A stretch of 37,365 nt of DNA from Perkinsus chesapeaki (GCA_013115145.1 JAAPAO010000257.1:1-37365); one strand, 5' to 3'. Shown: positions 21,099 through 32,271, counted from the stretch's first letter. A program made the numbers and translations. Notes: a model not told the origin generated them from the letters alone.

Positions 21099-21611
21099 CT
21101 ATGCGCTGGCATACACCACGCCTTGCGGAACAAGCTGATCGTCAAGCTTCTTAGGCTTCCTTGATTCGGGCGCCAGTACATATAAAAATGCGCTGACTAT
21201 GATAAGGACACCGCCGATGCAACCGACAATCTTGGACCAGAGAGGCTGGTCAATCGGGCAGCCGCCTACAGCTAGCAGGGTGCCGATTATTTGGCCGATG
21301 GCGAAGAGGACCATGCCGACGCTTCCAAGGGCCACGATGATCCTCGAAAGACCATTTCTGCGTTCAACGCGGACGACGACCAAAACTGTTGTGACGACCA
21401 GCATGAGGAGCTGGAATCCTATCATGGTGCTTTGGAAGGCGACAGCCGGGCAGTCGACTTGAGCGGTGACCCTACGGTTGTAGTTGTCAACTATTTTGAG
21501 GACGATGGTTGTGCGGAACGCGGCATTGGCGACCCAGGAGGCGATCTGACCGATGATGCCGATGGCCATGGCGGCTTTGAAGTGGGCTGAGTAGCTTTGA
21601 AGCGATTTCAT
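21099..21611 (-). CDS. Four-helix membrane protein, copy 3
   Basis: Intronless, ATG 21609-21611, 170 residues. The four helices are around AMAIGIIGQIASWVANAAF, STMIGFQLLMLVVTTVLVVV, RIIVALGSVGMVLFAIGQII and KIVGCIGGVLIIVSAFLYVL. The first loop is longer and has one Cys (VDCPAV); the second loop has GGCPIDQP. The tail LAPESRKPKKLDDQ matches LAAPESKMPPKIDDD of copy 4, and the N terminus MKSLQSYSAHFKAAMAIGI matches that copy as well, so these two are the closest pair. 107 nt separate it from copy 2. Confidence 0.8.
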   Translation of the reverse strand: MKSLQSYSAHFKAAMAIGIIGQIASWVANAAFRTTIVLKIVDNYNRRVTAQVDCPAVAFQSTMIGFQLLMLVVTTVLVVVRVERRNGLSRIIVALGSVGMVLFAIGQIIGTLLAVGGCPIDQPLWSKIVGCIGGVLIIVSAFLYVLAPESRKPKKLDDQLVPQGVVYASA

Positions 21612-21757
21612 AACGATAAGGGGCCTGTGAGATAGGGATAATACTGATAGGGAGAATGAACTAGATTAGCCCGTTAATTGACAACACAGAGAGATTTAGT
21701 TCACAGTGTAGGTTGCTATACAAGACACTAGGCCAAAAGGCAGCTGCCACAAAGGGG

Positions 21758-22209
21758 CTAAGGGATATTAGAGGAGCCAGTCAAAGTGACTCGAGCTTCA
21801 ACGTCATCATCAATCTTCGGAGGCATCTTGGACTCGGGTGCTGCTAGGAGCATGCCGGAGCCAACAATGAGGATCACAGAGCCGAGAGGACCGACGACAG
21901 GGGTCCATCTGGGGATGTTGGTGTGACCATACTTAATGTTGAGGTAGACGACTAGAGCGATATTGAGAATAGCTGGAATAGCAATGGCAATACAGGCCAC
22001 CACGATCAACGGTCTCGAGATGTCTTGGCGGCCTCGCATTCTGTTTTGATAATAATGAGGGCGACGCCAATGGATATAAAAACAACTCCGACCGCCATGA
22101 GGGCATGTTGGAGATTGGATATAGCGGCAGACCATTGGACGGCAATACCGATAACACAGAGAGCCATGCCTATCTTGAAGGCTGATGAGTATTCTTCAAG
22201 GCCACGCAT
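21758..22209 (-). pseudogene. Four-helix membrane protein, copy 4, frameshifted
   Basis: Start is ATG 22207-22209 (MRGLEEYSSAFKIGMALCV), clearly paralogous to copy 3. The first frame covers helices 1 and 2 and ends at 22006. The second covers helices 3 and 4 (ISRPLIVVACIAIAIP, VVGPLGSVILIVGSGMLLAA) and ends at 21758 after LAAPESKMPPKIDDD. The frames must switch near 22020-22040, around KTECEA/RMRGRQ. No GT..AG intron fits there. The loop between helices 1 and 2 is shorter than in copy 3. Either it is a recent pseudogene or there is a one-base sequencing error. Confidence 0.65.
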
Positions 22210-22362
22210 AATAAGAGACTTGATTACGATCAATGGATTTGGAGTCAACAAGCAAGATACAATCTTGCGCACTTGCATTTCCTCAACGGAGCGCTCGACT
22301 TGTGTCCTCTCAACCAATTGAAGTTGACTTTGATTTTTTTGCCCATTGGTTCATAACATTTA
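22210..22362. promoter_or_regulatory. Divergent promoter region
   Basis: These 153 bases separate the start codons of the - strand tetraspan copy 4 and the + strand MORN gene, so both 5' UTRs and promoters must lie here. TTTTTTT at 22334-22340 is the only striking run. No TATA box can be named with confidence. Confidence 0.35.
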
Positions 22363-24985
22363 ATGCAGGAACTGATGGCAGACTGCGGCAACGCGTATAA
22401 CGGTGGTATTAAGGACGGCCTGTTCCACGGCAAAGGTAGATCCGAGAGGCTTCGCTGGCGCTAGTTGGTCTTGACAGGCACACTAGTGTATCAGGGAAAT
22501 GAGAAATATGAAGGAGATTGGGTATATGGCAAAAGGGAAGGTCATGGACGGTTCACGTAGGCGAATGATGCTTTGCTTTATATAGGCGTGATTTGGCGGA
22601 AATTAGGTATAGCGATGGAGCTGTATACGACGGTCAGTGGGTTGATGACCACATACAGGGATATGGGGTAAAGGGTGAACGGATTGGCTGGAGAGGATTG
22701 CTGTGGTGTTTAGGTTAGCCGATTTGCTTCGGGGAACACTTATGAGGGTAACTGGGAGAACGGTCGTATAAATGGGACTGGCAAACTGACCTATAATAAT
22801 GGAGATGTGTATGAGGGCGAGTGGCTGGTAATAGGATTGGTCCAGTGGATAAGGGGATGGTCTTTCATGCTAACCGTCTCTGGTTCGAAACTATCTACTG
22901 CGTTCTCAGGATGGCAAGATGCATGGGCATGGCGTGTATCGTTACGCGGAGGGTGATGTGTAATAAGGGATTTTCTAGCCGTTTAACAATACGTATTGGT
23001 GGGGTTTTAGATACGATGGTGAGTGGAGGGACGATAGGAGGCATGGCAAGGGAACGGTCACCTATGTCTCTGCCAAGGGTCAGGTAGTATAGGGCTGCTG
23101 GGAAAGATTCTAAAGAGCTCAGCTCGCTGACCTTCGGGGTGCATGCGTGCAGAATACAAACTGCTCAGGTTGTAGAGAAATATGAAGGTGACTGGGTGAA
23201 CGGCAAAATGCAAGGCCAAGGAACGTACCATGTAATGCTGTGAGTAAACAGTGATAGCCTCGACTCCTTCTCATTGTAGTATGCCGACGGTGGCGTATAT
23301 AAGGGAGATTGGGTGGATGGCAAGATGAGCGGCAAGGGTGTGTATACCTTCCCCAACGGCAATAGATATGAAGGTAATAATATATAGGGGAACCAGTGGT
23401 GTAGCTAGGCATGTTTTCATCGGCGAAAGGAGAGTGATCATTTCCTGGGAGGCCTATTCTTTACGGAAGCTTAGAGCCTATTCATTATCGGTTGTAGCGT
23501 GAGGAGTAGGTGTTGATGGTCAGGTGAGTGGGCAGATGATTTGAAGGAAGGGTATGGTATATTAACATATACTAACGGAGAGCGATACGAGGGCTATTGG
23601 AAACAGGATAAAGTAAGAAATGAAATGGGAATAGTGGGGGGGGGGGATTTGCTGTCCAAGGTGCACGGAAAGGGCACACTGATTTACACTTATGGAGACA
23701 AATACGTGGGAGATTGGGTTGATGCGAAAAAGCATGGTGAGGGGGAGCTTATATACTCCAACGGGGACAGGTAAGTTGCCTTACGAAGAGAGGGTGAAGA
23801 GTTGGTCGAGTTGTAGGTTCAAAGGGCAATGGGTGGATGATAGAGCGTGTGGCTATGGTGTGTTTATATATGCTAATGGTAATAAATATGAAGGTCAATG
23901 GCAGGATGATAAGCGACATGGTAATGATGGGGTTAGAAGTAGTGTAGTCTCGGTGATCTTCAATGTACGTATAATAATACATACAATAATAGTGGTACAC
24001 ATCACTTCGTAATAGTGATATATGGAAGAGCTCCTCCTGCCTCCGCACACTGATTATTGTGATGAGTACCCTTCCACAAATCGTTACGTCGCTTACGTTA
24101 ATTTGTGCTACTTGTAGATCCAGTACTTGGTACTGTCCTTAAAAGTCTTTGAAAGATTCCACTGTTTGTCTTGTTATCGGATGTCCTCGAATGAGGTGTC
24201 TATCAGGCCGTGGCTTGTTTACATGTGCTGAAGATGGCAGCAGTTACGAGGGAGACTTTGCATTTGGCCGGAGAGAGGGAAGGTGAGTCAACGAAAGTGT
24301 ATGTCTCTGGAGGTGGCTTCTGAGAAAATTGCGATGTACGAAAATATGTGCGATGGCGCGGCTGCTCCTAAGTTTAACCCGGAATTGCTCTACGAGAGCC
24401 CTAGACTTGGTTATTGTGTATGATGATGTATTCAGGAGATTATGGTGCTCAACGCATTACTCGTCAGTTGTGCTATTTTGCGGTAGTTTCTCCTGTTTAA
24501 TTTTGTTTCCTGTTAGGGGTATCTTGCGACTTGGTGATGGTCATGTCTTGTCTGGGATATGGAGGTACTAAAAGGGACGGCTGTTAATGCTTCCCGAATC
24601 AATCAAGTTAGATAACTGAGTCTCAAGTTAACTTTCTTGACTCAAATTAGCGGTATCCTTTTGGAGGTTTTTGGTCACCATTGAAGATGCTAGGGCAGCA
24701 TTCATCTGCTACACTTACGGATTTTATTCTGTTATCATCTTACACTCATATTCCCACGTAGACTCCTCTATGAGCTTGGCTAACTCTTTGGAGCTTCTTT
24801 TCGCGTTGGTGCTCACTGTGGTGGCTAGTTCGTAGCTTATTAGAAGAACTCACAGCGTCCGTTTCTGACTACAGTGTGCTGATGGTGACTCGTCCGATGT
24901 TGAACTTTTCAGGCAAGGAGAGCTCACGCAGGTGACAGACTTTGAATTTGCTGATAACTCACCGTGGAAGAATCCTGATATCTAA
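22363..24985 (+). CDS. MORN-repeat protein, 368 residues, 14 exons
   Basis: Exons: 22363-22435, 22478-22556, 22607-22667, 22714-22827, 22910-22959, 23011-23083, 23169-23231, 23280-23373, 23524-23612, 23661-23770, 23817-23920, 24207-24282, 24517-24564, 24913-24985 (TAA 24983-24985). All junctions are GT..AG with phase kept. The protein is almost wholly MORN repeats. I count about 15, such as [54 protein letters not shown] and [18 protein letters not shown], ending in an acidic tail [14 protein letters not shown] repeats form an elongated beta-sheet that binds lipids or proteins. In alveolates MORN proteins organise the cortex, pellicle or basal complex; that role here is inference. No catalytic domain is fused. 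The start ATG follows an A+T-rich stretch, and an upstream exon cannot be excluded. Confidence 0.88.
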
Positions 24986-25482
24986 ACACCGTCCCTTTGT
25001 GTGTGACAATATGATGATGTTCCTCGACTACTACTAATACTTTTATAGTTAATAATACAATGCTACTATGTGCCACTTAAACACTAAGTAATATGTGTTT
25101 AGTAGCTGTTAATGGAAAAGTGAAGTTGAGGGGGCAGGGCAATTGGCGAGACGAGGTGATTGTCTTATAATGGCTCTTAGAAGGGGTTGATACATTAAAC
25201 CCGCACACGTGGAGGTGCAGTGGAGAGCTCAACAAGCGCTGTGCGTAGGAGGTCATCTGCTTATTGTTGCAATCGAAGCGGTTGCCCGTAGCAGCTGATG
25301 ATTGGTATGGGGGTACCGTATCACTGCTTTCGGATCCCTTTTTATATACGAACCTTGATACCCTTCCTGTCAAATCTATGGACAATCACTAATCATGTTC
25401 TTTCCTATCAAGTTGCTCGCGGTGATATCCCTCTTTACAGATTACATTGTCTCTGTTGGTTGTGTTGGTTGTTGTAACTGTG
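24986..25482. other. Intergenic between MORN and coiled-coil genes
   Basis: No gene is supported. An open frame on the - strand (25077-25385, 102 codons) has no recognisable feature and low-complexity composition. The region should hold the MORN gene 3' end and the promoter of the next gene. Confidence 0.4.
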
Positions 25483-28458
25483 ATGTCTTCTTCTCCCTCG
25501 TCTTCCTCTTCCTCTCCATCCACACCACCTTATAATAGTATGGACAGGCCACCAAAGCCGCGTACACCAGGGATAGTTGGAGGAATGGAGGCAAAGTTAG
25601 CAGAGGCATTGGATAATGAATGGAAAAGGACGGAGGAATGCAGAGAGAAGGAAAGGGAGAATCAACAACTAAGGGCGAGGTGATAACATTGCTGCACAAG
25701 TCCTGTCTCCTTTATTATCTTCGACGCCCTTGGGGTTGCCTATAGAACCTCGTATTTGGCTATAGTGTATATTTTAAAAGGTCTTTATTAATAAGCATAA
25801 GGGTGAAGTCCCAAGTATATGTTGCTGGCAAATACTAATGCCATGAGTGTTGATAGCAGTCGGCCGTTTTGTTATTTGCTACTTCACCGACCCTCGTTGC
25901 TTACAGGCTGCCAATTCCCATCTATCAATAACTGTATTGCTGACGGTAGGATGTATGTTTTTATTAGGGTGAATGAGCTTATAGCAGAGCTCGATAGAGA
26001 GAGGCTGTTTGGCAGTAGAGGAGACAGTGATGGTGATGAGACGCGGCAGCTTCGGCGAGAAATGAAGGCATTAGAGGATCAAGTATTTATGAAGCAGCCA
26101 GGGTTGCAGTCGGACGGAAATTTCAGGAAAATTGCGGAAAAATTCTGGGAAAATTCGATTAAAACTTTTGGTGGCATGGGCGGCAGTGACAACTGTGGGC
26201 AGCTGAACTGTGGTAGCTATACGTTCAACTGCGAGTGATTCGCGTTTGTTAACTGAGCCAGCGTTTCAGAGGCAGAAGAGGCTGTTAGTTTTACTCATTG
26301 GATATACATAGTTCTATAATACCAAAAATATTATTCTGTACCTGGCTGGAAACGGCTGTGTTCGTAGAGCAGATTTGATGGGAATAGTCGGGAAATTTCC
26401 AAAAATGGGAGGAAAAGTTTTAAAGGGTTTGATTATGCTGTATAATCGACGCGCAGGTTGATGAGCTGAAGGATAAGGAAGTTGAATGGGCGAATAAGGT
26501 GGCAGAGTTGGAGAGGAAACAGAAGGATACTGAGGCTGAGATGGAGAGGATAGAGGAGAAGCATCAGCAGGAAAAGCAGAAACGGTTGGAGCAGGAAGGG
26601 CTAGTACAGGAGCTCAGATCTAAGGTGGTATAAGGGGAAGATACTTCCTCTATAATGGTCAGCACGCGGACTTATCAAAGTGTTGGAAATAGTGGTGTGA
26701 TGGCTTATTATGTCTTTCGTTTGAACCTGAATGGTCCGAGTGACGAGTAGCGTTGGAATACCAGTGGAATCCAATCGGGATGGGATATTCCACGAAAAAA
26801 TTGATGTCCATTATCGCAAGGGTTTTACCCTCGTTATGATAGATAGCAATTCTCTAAAATGTGAAATGGCAATCTAATCAACTAGAATTGGTTGATACGT
26901 TGCAGTACTAAGCCATTCTTCGTAGTGCGGTAAGCTGGAGAAGAAGATATCTATGATGAGAGAGGAGAATTGTGCATTACAGGACGAGAAGCAAATAGTA
27001 AGGTGTAGGGGAAAGAGGGGGTGTATGTGTTGCAGGCGATAGAGGGACACTCGGCTGTGTCGAATAGATTATATAATGTTCAAGCGGAATTGGATAACAC
27101 ACTAGAGGAGCTGAGGAATCGAAGGGGTCGAGGGTCAATGCCAGGAGGATGCAGTTTGGAGGCTGAGCTTGAAGGTGGTCAGTCGGGCCTTCGCTGGGGC
27201 GGCATTGGCGGGGAGAACTCCGTTGCGTACGTACTACTTAGCGGGCGGGGTACTTATGAAAATGGTAGCCTGAATAGACCCATTCGGGATCGACTCTAAA
27301 ATCGCGTATAAAAGGAGAGGAACAGGAAGGACCTTAGGATCGAGTTTGAGTGTCCTGATCTGTGGAGGGTCAGGTCTCTTGGGGTTCGTAATTCAGTGGA
27401 GGAGTGATGCTGGAATTGGTAGGTTCTTCTATGAAAGAGCTCGAGCAGCTGAGGAGTATGGTGCAGAAGTTGCAGAGTGAGCTGAGGGCGACAGACAAGG
27501 ATGCCGTGGCTCGATTGAAGGCTGAGCTTGGCGTCATGCAAAGCTGGAGGGCAACAGCGGGTAAGAAAGACGGTAACATGGAGGGCGCTGAGGAAGTTTG
27601 GTAGAGACGGCAAGAAGACAAGTGTTAGAGACTATAGCAGAGAGAGATAGGAGAGTGAAGGTCGCCGCGGATGAGCTGAGGAGGCAGGAGAACAGGTAAA
27701 CGATAGTGACTTTGGGACGGTGCAGAAATTGGATGAATTGGTTTCAATGGGGGCTAAGAGCGCCGTCCACCGTGTAGCATACCAAATCGCTTCTGAATTT
27801 CGCAGCTAGTTATTGGGCAAAGTGAGCGTAAGTGCGGAGTCGACTCAGCGGTGATGATGTCTCGTTCTTGCTGAGACTGGCCGAATGCTGCTGTGTAAGT
27901 TGTTTCTGTGTAGTTGATTAGCCATGTCCCACGTGACAAGATGTTGATTCTCAGAGTTGAAGCTAATGCCACTACAGTTTACCAACTCGAGAAGGAGTCT
28001 AATGAGGCTAAGCTGCTCAATATGCAATTGAAGTTTGCCCTAGAACAGGAGAAGAAGCATAACGAATGGATGAGGGCACAAATGAGACGACAGAGTGAAG
28101 AGCTGGCGAGGATGGAGGATGAGATTGATACGAGGTGAGCTGAAGGATGTGGAAAGATATGATGGGCCTTCCCAGGGACTCGAGAAGAATAGCGGACGAT
28201 GTTCACAGAGCGATGAGTGATCGATTGGAAATGACGTTGAGAGTGGCGGAGGTTGAGGCTGCTAATCTAGCATTGACGGAGATGGTGGCTAGACAGAAGG
28301 AGAGACTGCAAGAAGGGGAAGAGGCTTTTCACCGAGCACGGAAATTGAGCGTGTGGGCGGTGAGAAGAGCGCTGGAGCGTGGTTCAGAAGTTTCGGAGAT
28401 TGTGGAAAAAATGGGATGCGTCGGCAATAAGAAGCGGCGCATATCATGTCTTAATTAA
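25483..28458 (+). CDS. Coiled-coil protein, 457 residues, 9 exons
   Basis: Start is ATG 25483 and stop TAA 28456-28458. Exons: 25483-25679, 25968-26082, 26457-26624, 26935-26997, 27036-27174, 27423-27560, 27605-27695, 27955-28134, 28176-28458. Phase is conserved throughout. Residues 1-30 are Ser/Pro rich and probably disordered. From about 36 to 430 nearly everything is charged heptad-like helix: AKLAEALDNEWKRTEECREK, VDELKDKEVEWANKVAELER, LEQLRSMVQKLQSELRATDK, QLKFALEQEKKHNEWMRAQM. The C terminus ends NKKRRISCLN, a basic patch that could be a nuclear-localisation signal. No named family is recognised. Like the 596-residue protein at 13300 it looks like a structural or centrosome-type scaffold, but there is no visible similarity between them beyond coil periodicity. 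The acceptor of exon 4 (CGGTAAG) is weak. Confidence 0.8.
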
Positions 28459-28587
28459 GCCATCTCATATTGTTGGAGTCGTTGTGTTATAAGTGAAGAG
28501 GCAGTGTTGCCTTAGAGTAAGTACTACCAACAGAAGTTCCTCAAACCCATATACCGAATAGCGTTACAGGACGTGATGGTTGGGCCC

Positions 28588-28990
28588 TCAATCGACGCCG
28601 TTCGACGAGAAATTGGCGCTGTAAGAACTCTCAGTAATCCAGCGGATGCAGGCCTGTGAAATAAGGCTTCCCGACTTTCTTACTTGACGGTGTTGCTCCG
28701 GTGTTCTCCGCTGGGCAGGTGCCTGCCTAGTATTGAAAGGGCTTGTGTTGATCTTCTTACTATTCTGAGCGATACCAGTGACCTGAGGCTGCTCTTGCTC
28801 AATGCGGATTTGCTCGTACACGCGCCATTGCTCGTGACCGTCTACATTGTCGACTCTACTTCAGCAGGTGAATGTAGAAAGCTGCAGCCACGTGGCGGAA
28901 GGGAACCGATTCTTATCCAGGGTTACATTGTCAGTGTATCAGACTTACAATATACGGCAACTGAATTATCCCGGACCTGGGTGCATACTT
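28588..28990 (-). CDS. 3' exons of a small unrecognised gene
   Basis: On the - strand four phase-compatible exons can be linked: a part ending at 28948 (..VRDNSVAVY; its upstream limit is not resolved), 28783-28841, 28684-28722 and 28588-28653, with TGA at 28588-28590. The donor after the first is a strong GTAAGTC. The reading gives GHEQWRVYEQIRIEQEQPQ, then APAQRRTPEQHRQ and ACIRWITESSYSANF. No family is recognised, and the start codon was not found. A competing + strand frame (28684-29100) has no matching splice logic and is judged a shadow. Confidence 0.4.
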
Positions 28991-29618
28991 TCGCACCTGC
29001 TCAGTTTGTGGGCGGAGTCGTGATCGAAACGTCGATTGATACTATCGGTAGACGATGGGCGACTCTGGTAACACAATCCCAAAGGCTTTATACGAAGTAG
29101 TGCTTAGCGGGCAGGCAATACAGTTTCGAGGTACAATAGCGCGAGACCTCGGAGACAAGTAATGAGGCGTGGGTGAAGCTAACTTCTCACCAACAGCAAG
29201 ATTCCGGCGAATCTTCTCTTTTAGCTAACTCACCGTACGCGCGCGCACTTAGCTCTTCCGCACCCGTGACTGACTACAACAGCAGGGGATATAAAGACTC
29301 GTAGCTACATGTGGCCGAAGTTCGGCCGCCGAACAGAATCGATTTACATACAATATAGCAGGCACACAGCTACAAATGGGTACACGTAGAAGGAATACCA
29401 GGAACCTCCCACCACAAGTTGTGCATGCGTGCACAGGTACCACTCCATGGGAATAAGCTGTGGAGCTGTTTGCAATAGCCACCGAGCTAGTAGACTCAAC
29501 ACTTGAGGAAGAGCTGTTAGGCATGATTAGTGGTTGGATGCAAATAATAGTTATATTATATTGCGAATCGGGAACCAATAACTAGTTTCTCAGTTACCCA
29601 GTTTAGTGGCACATTCAG

Positions 29619-29981
29619 ATGCTCTCGTCGGTCGCTCTCGTATTGGTACTCCTATATGAAGGGTTGGGCGGCAAACTTTCTGGGGAATACGTCGCCAACA
29701 GTCAATCTGAGCTCCCGATTAAGGATATCTCCTTTCCTGGGCCTGAGTTGCGTGTGACCATCGAGACCTCCAACAGCTACGTCTACTTCGCCGACTATAA
29801 GTACGCCAAAAATAAACTGAGTATTACCTTCGATGAAGATGACTTGGAAGAGTTGATGGAAGATTATCCGAAAAAGATCGGTAAAGGAACTTTTGGCAGC
29901 ATTGCGGTCTCGAAAGATGAGAGAACTCTCACAATTGGGTATTTAGATAAAGTCCAAGGGCGTTATACCAAAGCTGAGTGA
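29619..29981 (+). CDS. Small secreted protein, intronless, 120 residues
   Basis: ATG 29619 opens a hydrophobic leader (MLSSVALVLVLLYEGLGG) that fits a cleavable signal peptide of about 18 residues. The mature part is about 100 residues with alternating polar and aromatic residues (YVYFADYKYAKNKLSITF) suggestive of beta strands, then IGKGTFGSIAVSKDERTLTI and a charged end GRYTKAE. There is no cysteine in the mature part. Stop is TGA 29979-29981. A possible decayed relative lies at 30206-30385. No family can be named. Secretion is inferred from the leader. Confidence 0.65.
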   Translation: MLSSVALVLVLLYEGLGGKLSGEYVANSQSELPIKDISFPGPELRVTIETSNSYVYFADYKYAKNKLSITFDEDDLEELMEDYPKKIGKGTFGSIAVSKDERTLTIGYLDKVQGRYTKAE

Positions 29982-31078
29982 TGATACTCATCCTCGTTCT
30001 TAAATATTCATATGAAGTCATTCATTATATGATTCATATCTTAATACCCATAGAGCTTCTAGTAGTATGATACTGCTGCTAATAATACTCCACCTCTTCG
30101 CCGTAAGGTCGAGGTTTTATCATATCTCACATCGCAAAGATATTACCAGTTCGCAATTGCAGCGGGCTACATTATAGCCAAGGTTTTAGCAGCTTAACCT
30201 TGTTCATGTCGAAGCAGAGCGATTTGAGTTTGAGTTATTTTGGGGAAAAGACAACGGACCCGATCGGATCAGCCGCCGACCCAAGACCGCAGCTGCGAGT
30301 GGTAGCTGGGACCGTTAGCATTTCCACGACCTACACTGGCACACTTGTAAACCGTTACCTTCACAAAGATTTTCCCCTCAGCTGACTGTCTAGTTATTGC
30401 TGTACAGATTGTATATTCCTAGTTGTTGTAATAACAATAGTGTGCACCAGTTTACATAAAAGGTCATGCCTTGTATCAACAAGAACTGCTGTGCGAAGCA
30501 AAGGACCCAACGCATTTTGTCATGCGCAACGGAAGTCTACAGTGTATACATAAAAAGGTGCGGACTCGCCCGCAGTCTCAGGTGAAGGGGGCTAACTTCA
30601 AAGTTAAGGCGGTGACACCCAGGCATAATCGCATACCGTCTCACCGGTTACGAATACCAAAACGCATGGCATTCGTTTTGCCAAAACGTCACTGATGTTC
30701 ATCGAAACCTCCGTGAATCAGCTTTGGGAAAAGTTCGTTCGTTTATTCTCCCGCAGTCCTGGACTCCCGGATTTCTCGTGAGCGGTTAACTCGTCAAAGC
30801 CAAAGGCCGAACATTCTCCAGATTTGAACTAAGATTTAAGCCAATGCGAATTGTTGTGGAGTCTCTCTTTTGAGAGGTGTTTCGAACAATGTACGAATTG
30901 GATGGATTCTCGTCAATACTTTCACCGACCAATGCAGGTGACTACAATCATGAACTATCAATGAATACAATCATGATGACATCCGAACTATATCATCTCG
31001 TCTGTTGTCTACGGATAGTCACTCCGACACAAAGACTGTCCCCAAGTCAGAAACTCTTTTCGCTGACCGTAACATGTC
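29982..31078. other. No intact gene; possible secreted-protein remnant
   Basis: At 30206-30385 the frame RPQLRVVAGTVSISTTYTG loosely matches GPELRVTIETSNSYVYFAD of the upstream gene, hinting at a decayed duplicate, but the resemblance is short. A second short frame at 30471-30695 is basic and without features. No RNA gene is seen. Confidence 0.3.
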
Positions 31079-31600
31079 TCAAGGTGTCATGACCCGCCAA
31101 TCAGATGACTTCTTGAACTTCTTCTTCAATCTAATATTATTATGTGTAATAACCAGTACCCGATGCTTGCGAAGGAACCTAACCCGCCTCCTAATAACGA
31201 CGCTTTTTTCGCGACTTACCTGTGATAGTGGTACATAGTAGCATTCTCAATATTAACACCGTGAACAAACATAAGCGACAACTCGCCATAACCAGGGCCC
31301 GGCTGCTCCAGAGACCACAGCCATTTTGGGTAATGCTCATCCGGGAGTATCTTTTCATCCTCGGACCTGCTAAGTGACCTCTGAAGGTGAACTAACGGAT
31401 AGCAGTACCTTGTCGTATAGATATTGAACAGTTGATTGTCGGCGGGGTCCACCGGTGCAGCTTCGTGAGTGCTGGCTGCTGAACCTCCTGATAGGGATCA
31501 GCAATAACAGAATGTCGTGTTGAAAGTTATAGTTCCCTCAAACAAACTAAATACATTATTTCGATTATTTGGGACCGATCTGATACAGAAATGCTTCCAT
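31079..31600 (-). CDS. Probable mitochondrial ribosomal protein mL54
   Basis: Exons: 31576-31600 (ATG 31598-31600), 31409-31487, 31220-31366, 31079-31130 (TGA 31079-31081). Phase is kept, giving 100 residues. The diagnostic block is KILPDEHYPKWLWSL. The pattern LPDxxYPxWLW is characteristic of mL54 (MRPL54/MRPL37-yeast family) of the mitochondrial large subunit. The C terminus is basic (RLKKKFKKSSDW), as expected for a ribosomal protein. The N terminus is uncertain: a longer first exon in another frame would give an Arg-rich presequence-like segment (RLWRWKHFCIRS), which would suit mitochondrial import better than the short form given here. Confidence 0.65.
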
Positions 31601-32271
31601 CGCCAAAGACGTTCCGACATCAAACCACGATAAAGACGAATAGCTTGACCGTATGTGAGCAACAGAGGTTGGCACGATACCCTGCCTATGCGATACGATC
31701 TCTTTTGTTCCATTTTCGAGCACGAGCAATGCTGTACGACTATTCCAAATGGGACATCTCGCGTGGGCCTCCACTGTGACGAAGCGTCATGCCGGTACTT
31801 GGGCCAAACGTGCCTATCACCTCTGTCTAGTTCAATATCCTACAAGACCTTGGATCTAGTGCCGACTGTAGGGAATGCGAATATTATACCCGATCCTAGT
31901 CCTATTATCATGTTACGAGTGCCATAAAAGGTAATAGCACGCTCTATGCACTCATTAAAGTACCACAATAACCAGAGAACCACAAACAGATCTCACGCAA
32001 AGTATCGCAAGTATATCAAGGTGCGAGACCTAATATGAATTTTCAAACCCAAATATTCAGAATCACGACGAATTTTGACGTCAAATTGTATAAATGCCCT
32101 TTATTTGATAATATGTATTATTGCCCTTCTCGTCTGTACTACCTCCCTTCTTCTTTTTAGGTCCTCTTTGCATTGCCTGAGTTAGAGGCCGACAGAATCG
32201 CCGAAGAAGGGACATATAGAAGTTCGAGAAACGTCAGAATTTGCAGTAGGAATTATAAACTCGAAATTACA
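31601..32271. other. Intergenic, possible 5' exon of the mL54 gene
   Basis: Upstream of the short mL54 start, 31601-31774 reads open on the - strand and may encode a presequence. Beyond that only A+T-rich non-coding sequence is seen up to the end of the CAAX protease gene. Confidence 0.35.

Noticed and set aside
25077-25385. 102-codon - strand frame between the MORN and coiled-coil genes.
   Set aside because: No recognisable domain, signal or splice partner; looks like chance.
28684-29100. 138-codon + strand open frame.
   Set aside because: No ATG near its start with context, no domain, and no splice logic; the - strand exons fit better.
31315-31334. ACAGCCATTTTGGGTAA resembles the dinoflagellate/perkinsozoan spliced-leader core (AGCCATTTTGG).
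   Set aside because: It lies antisense inside the mL54 exon, where it encodes PKWLW on the other strand, and no donor GT or snRNA-like gene structure follows.
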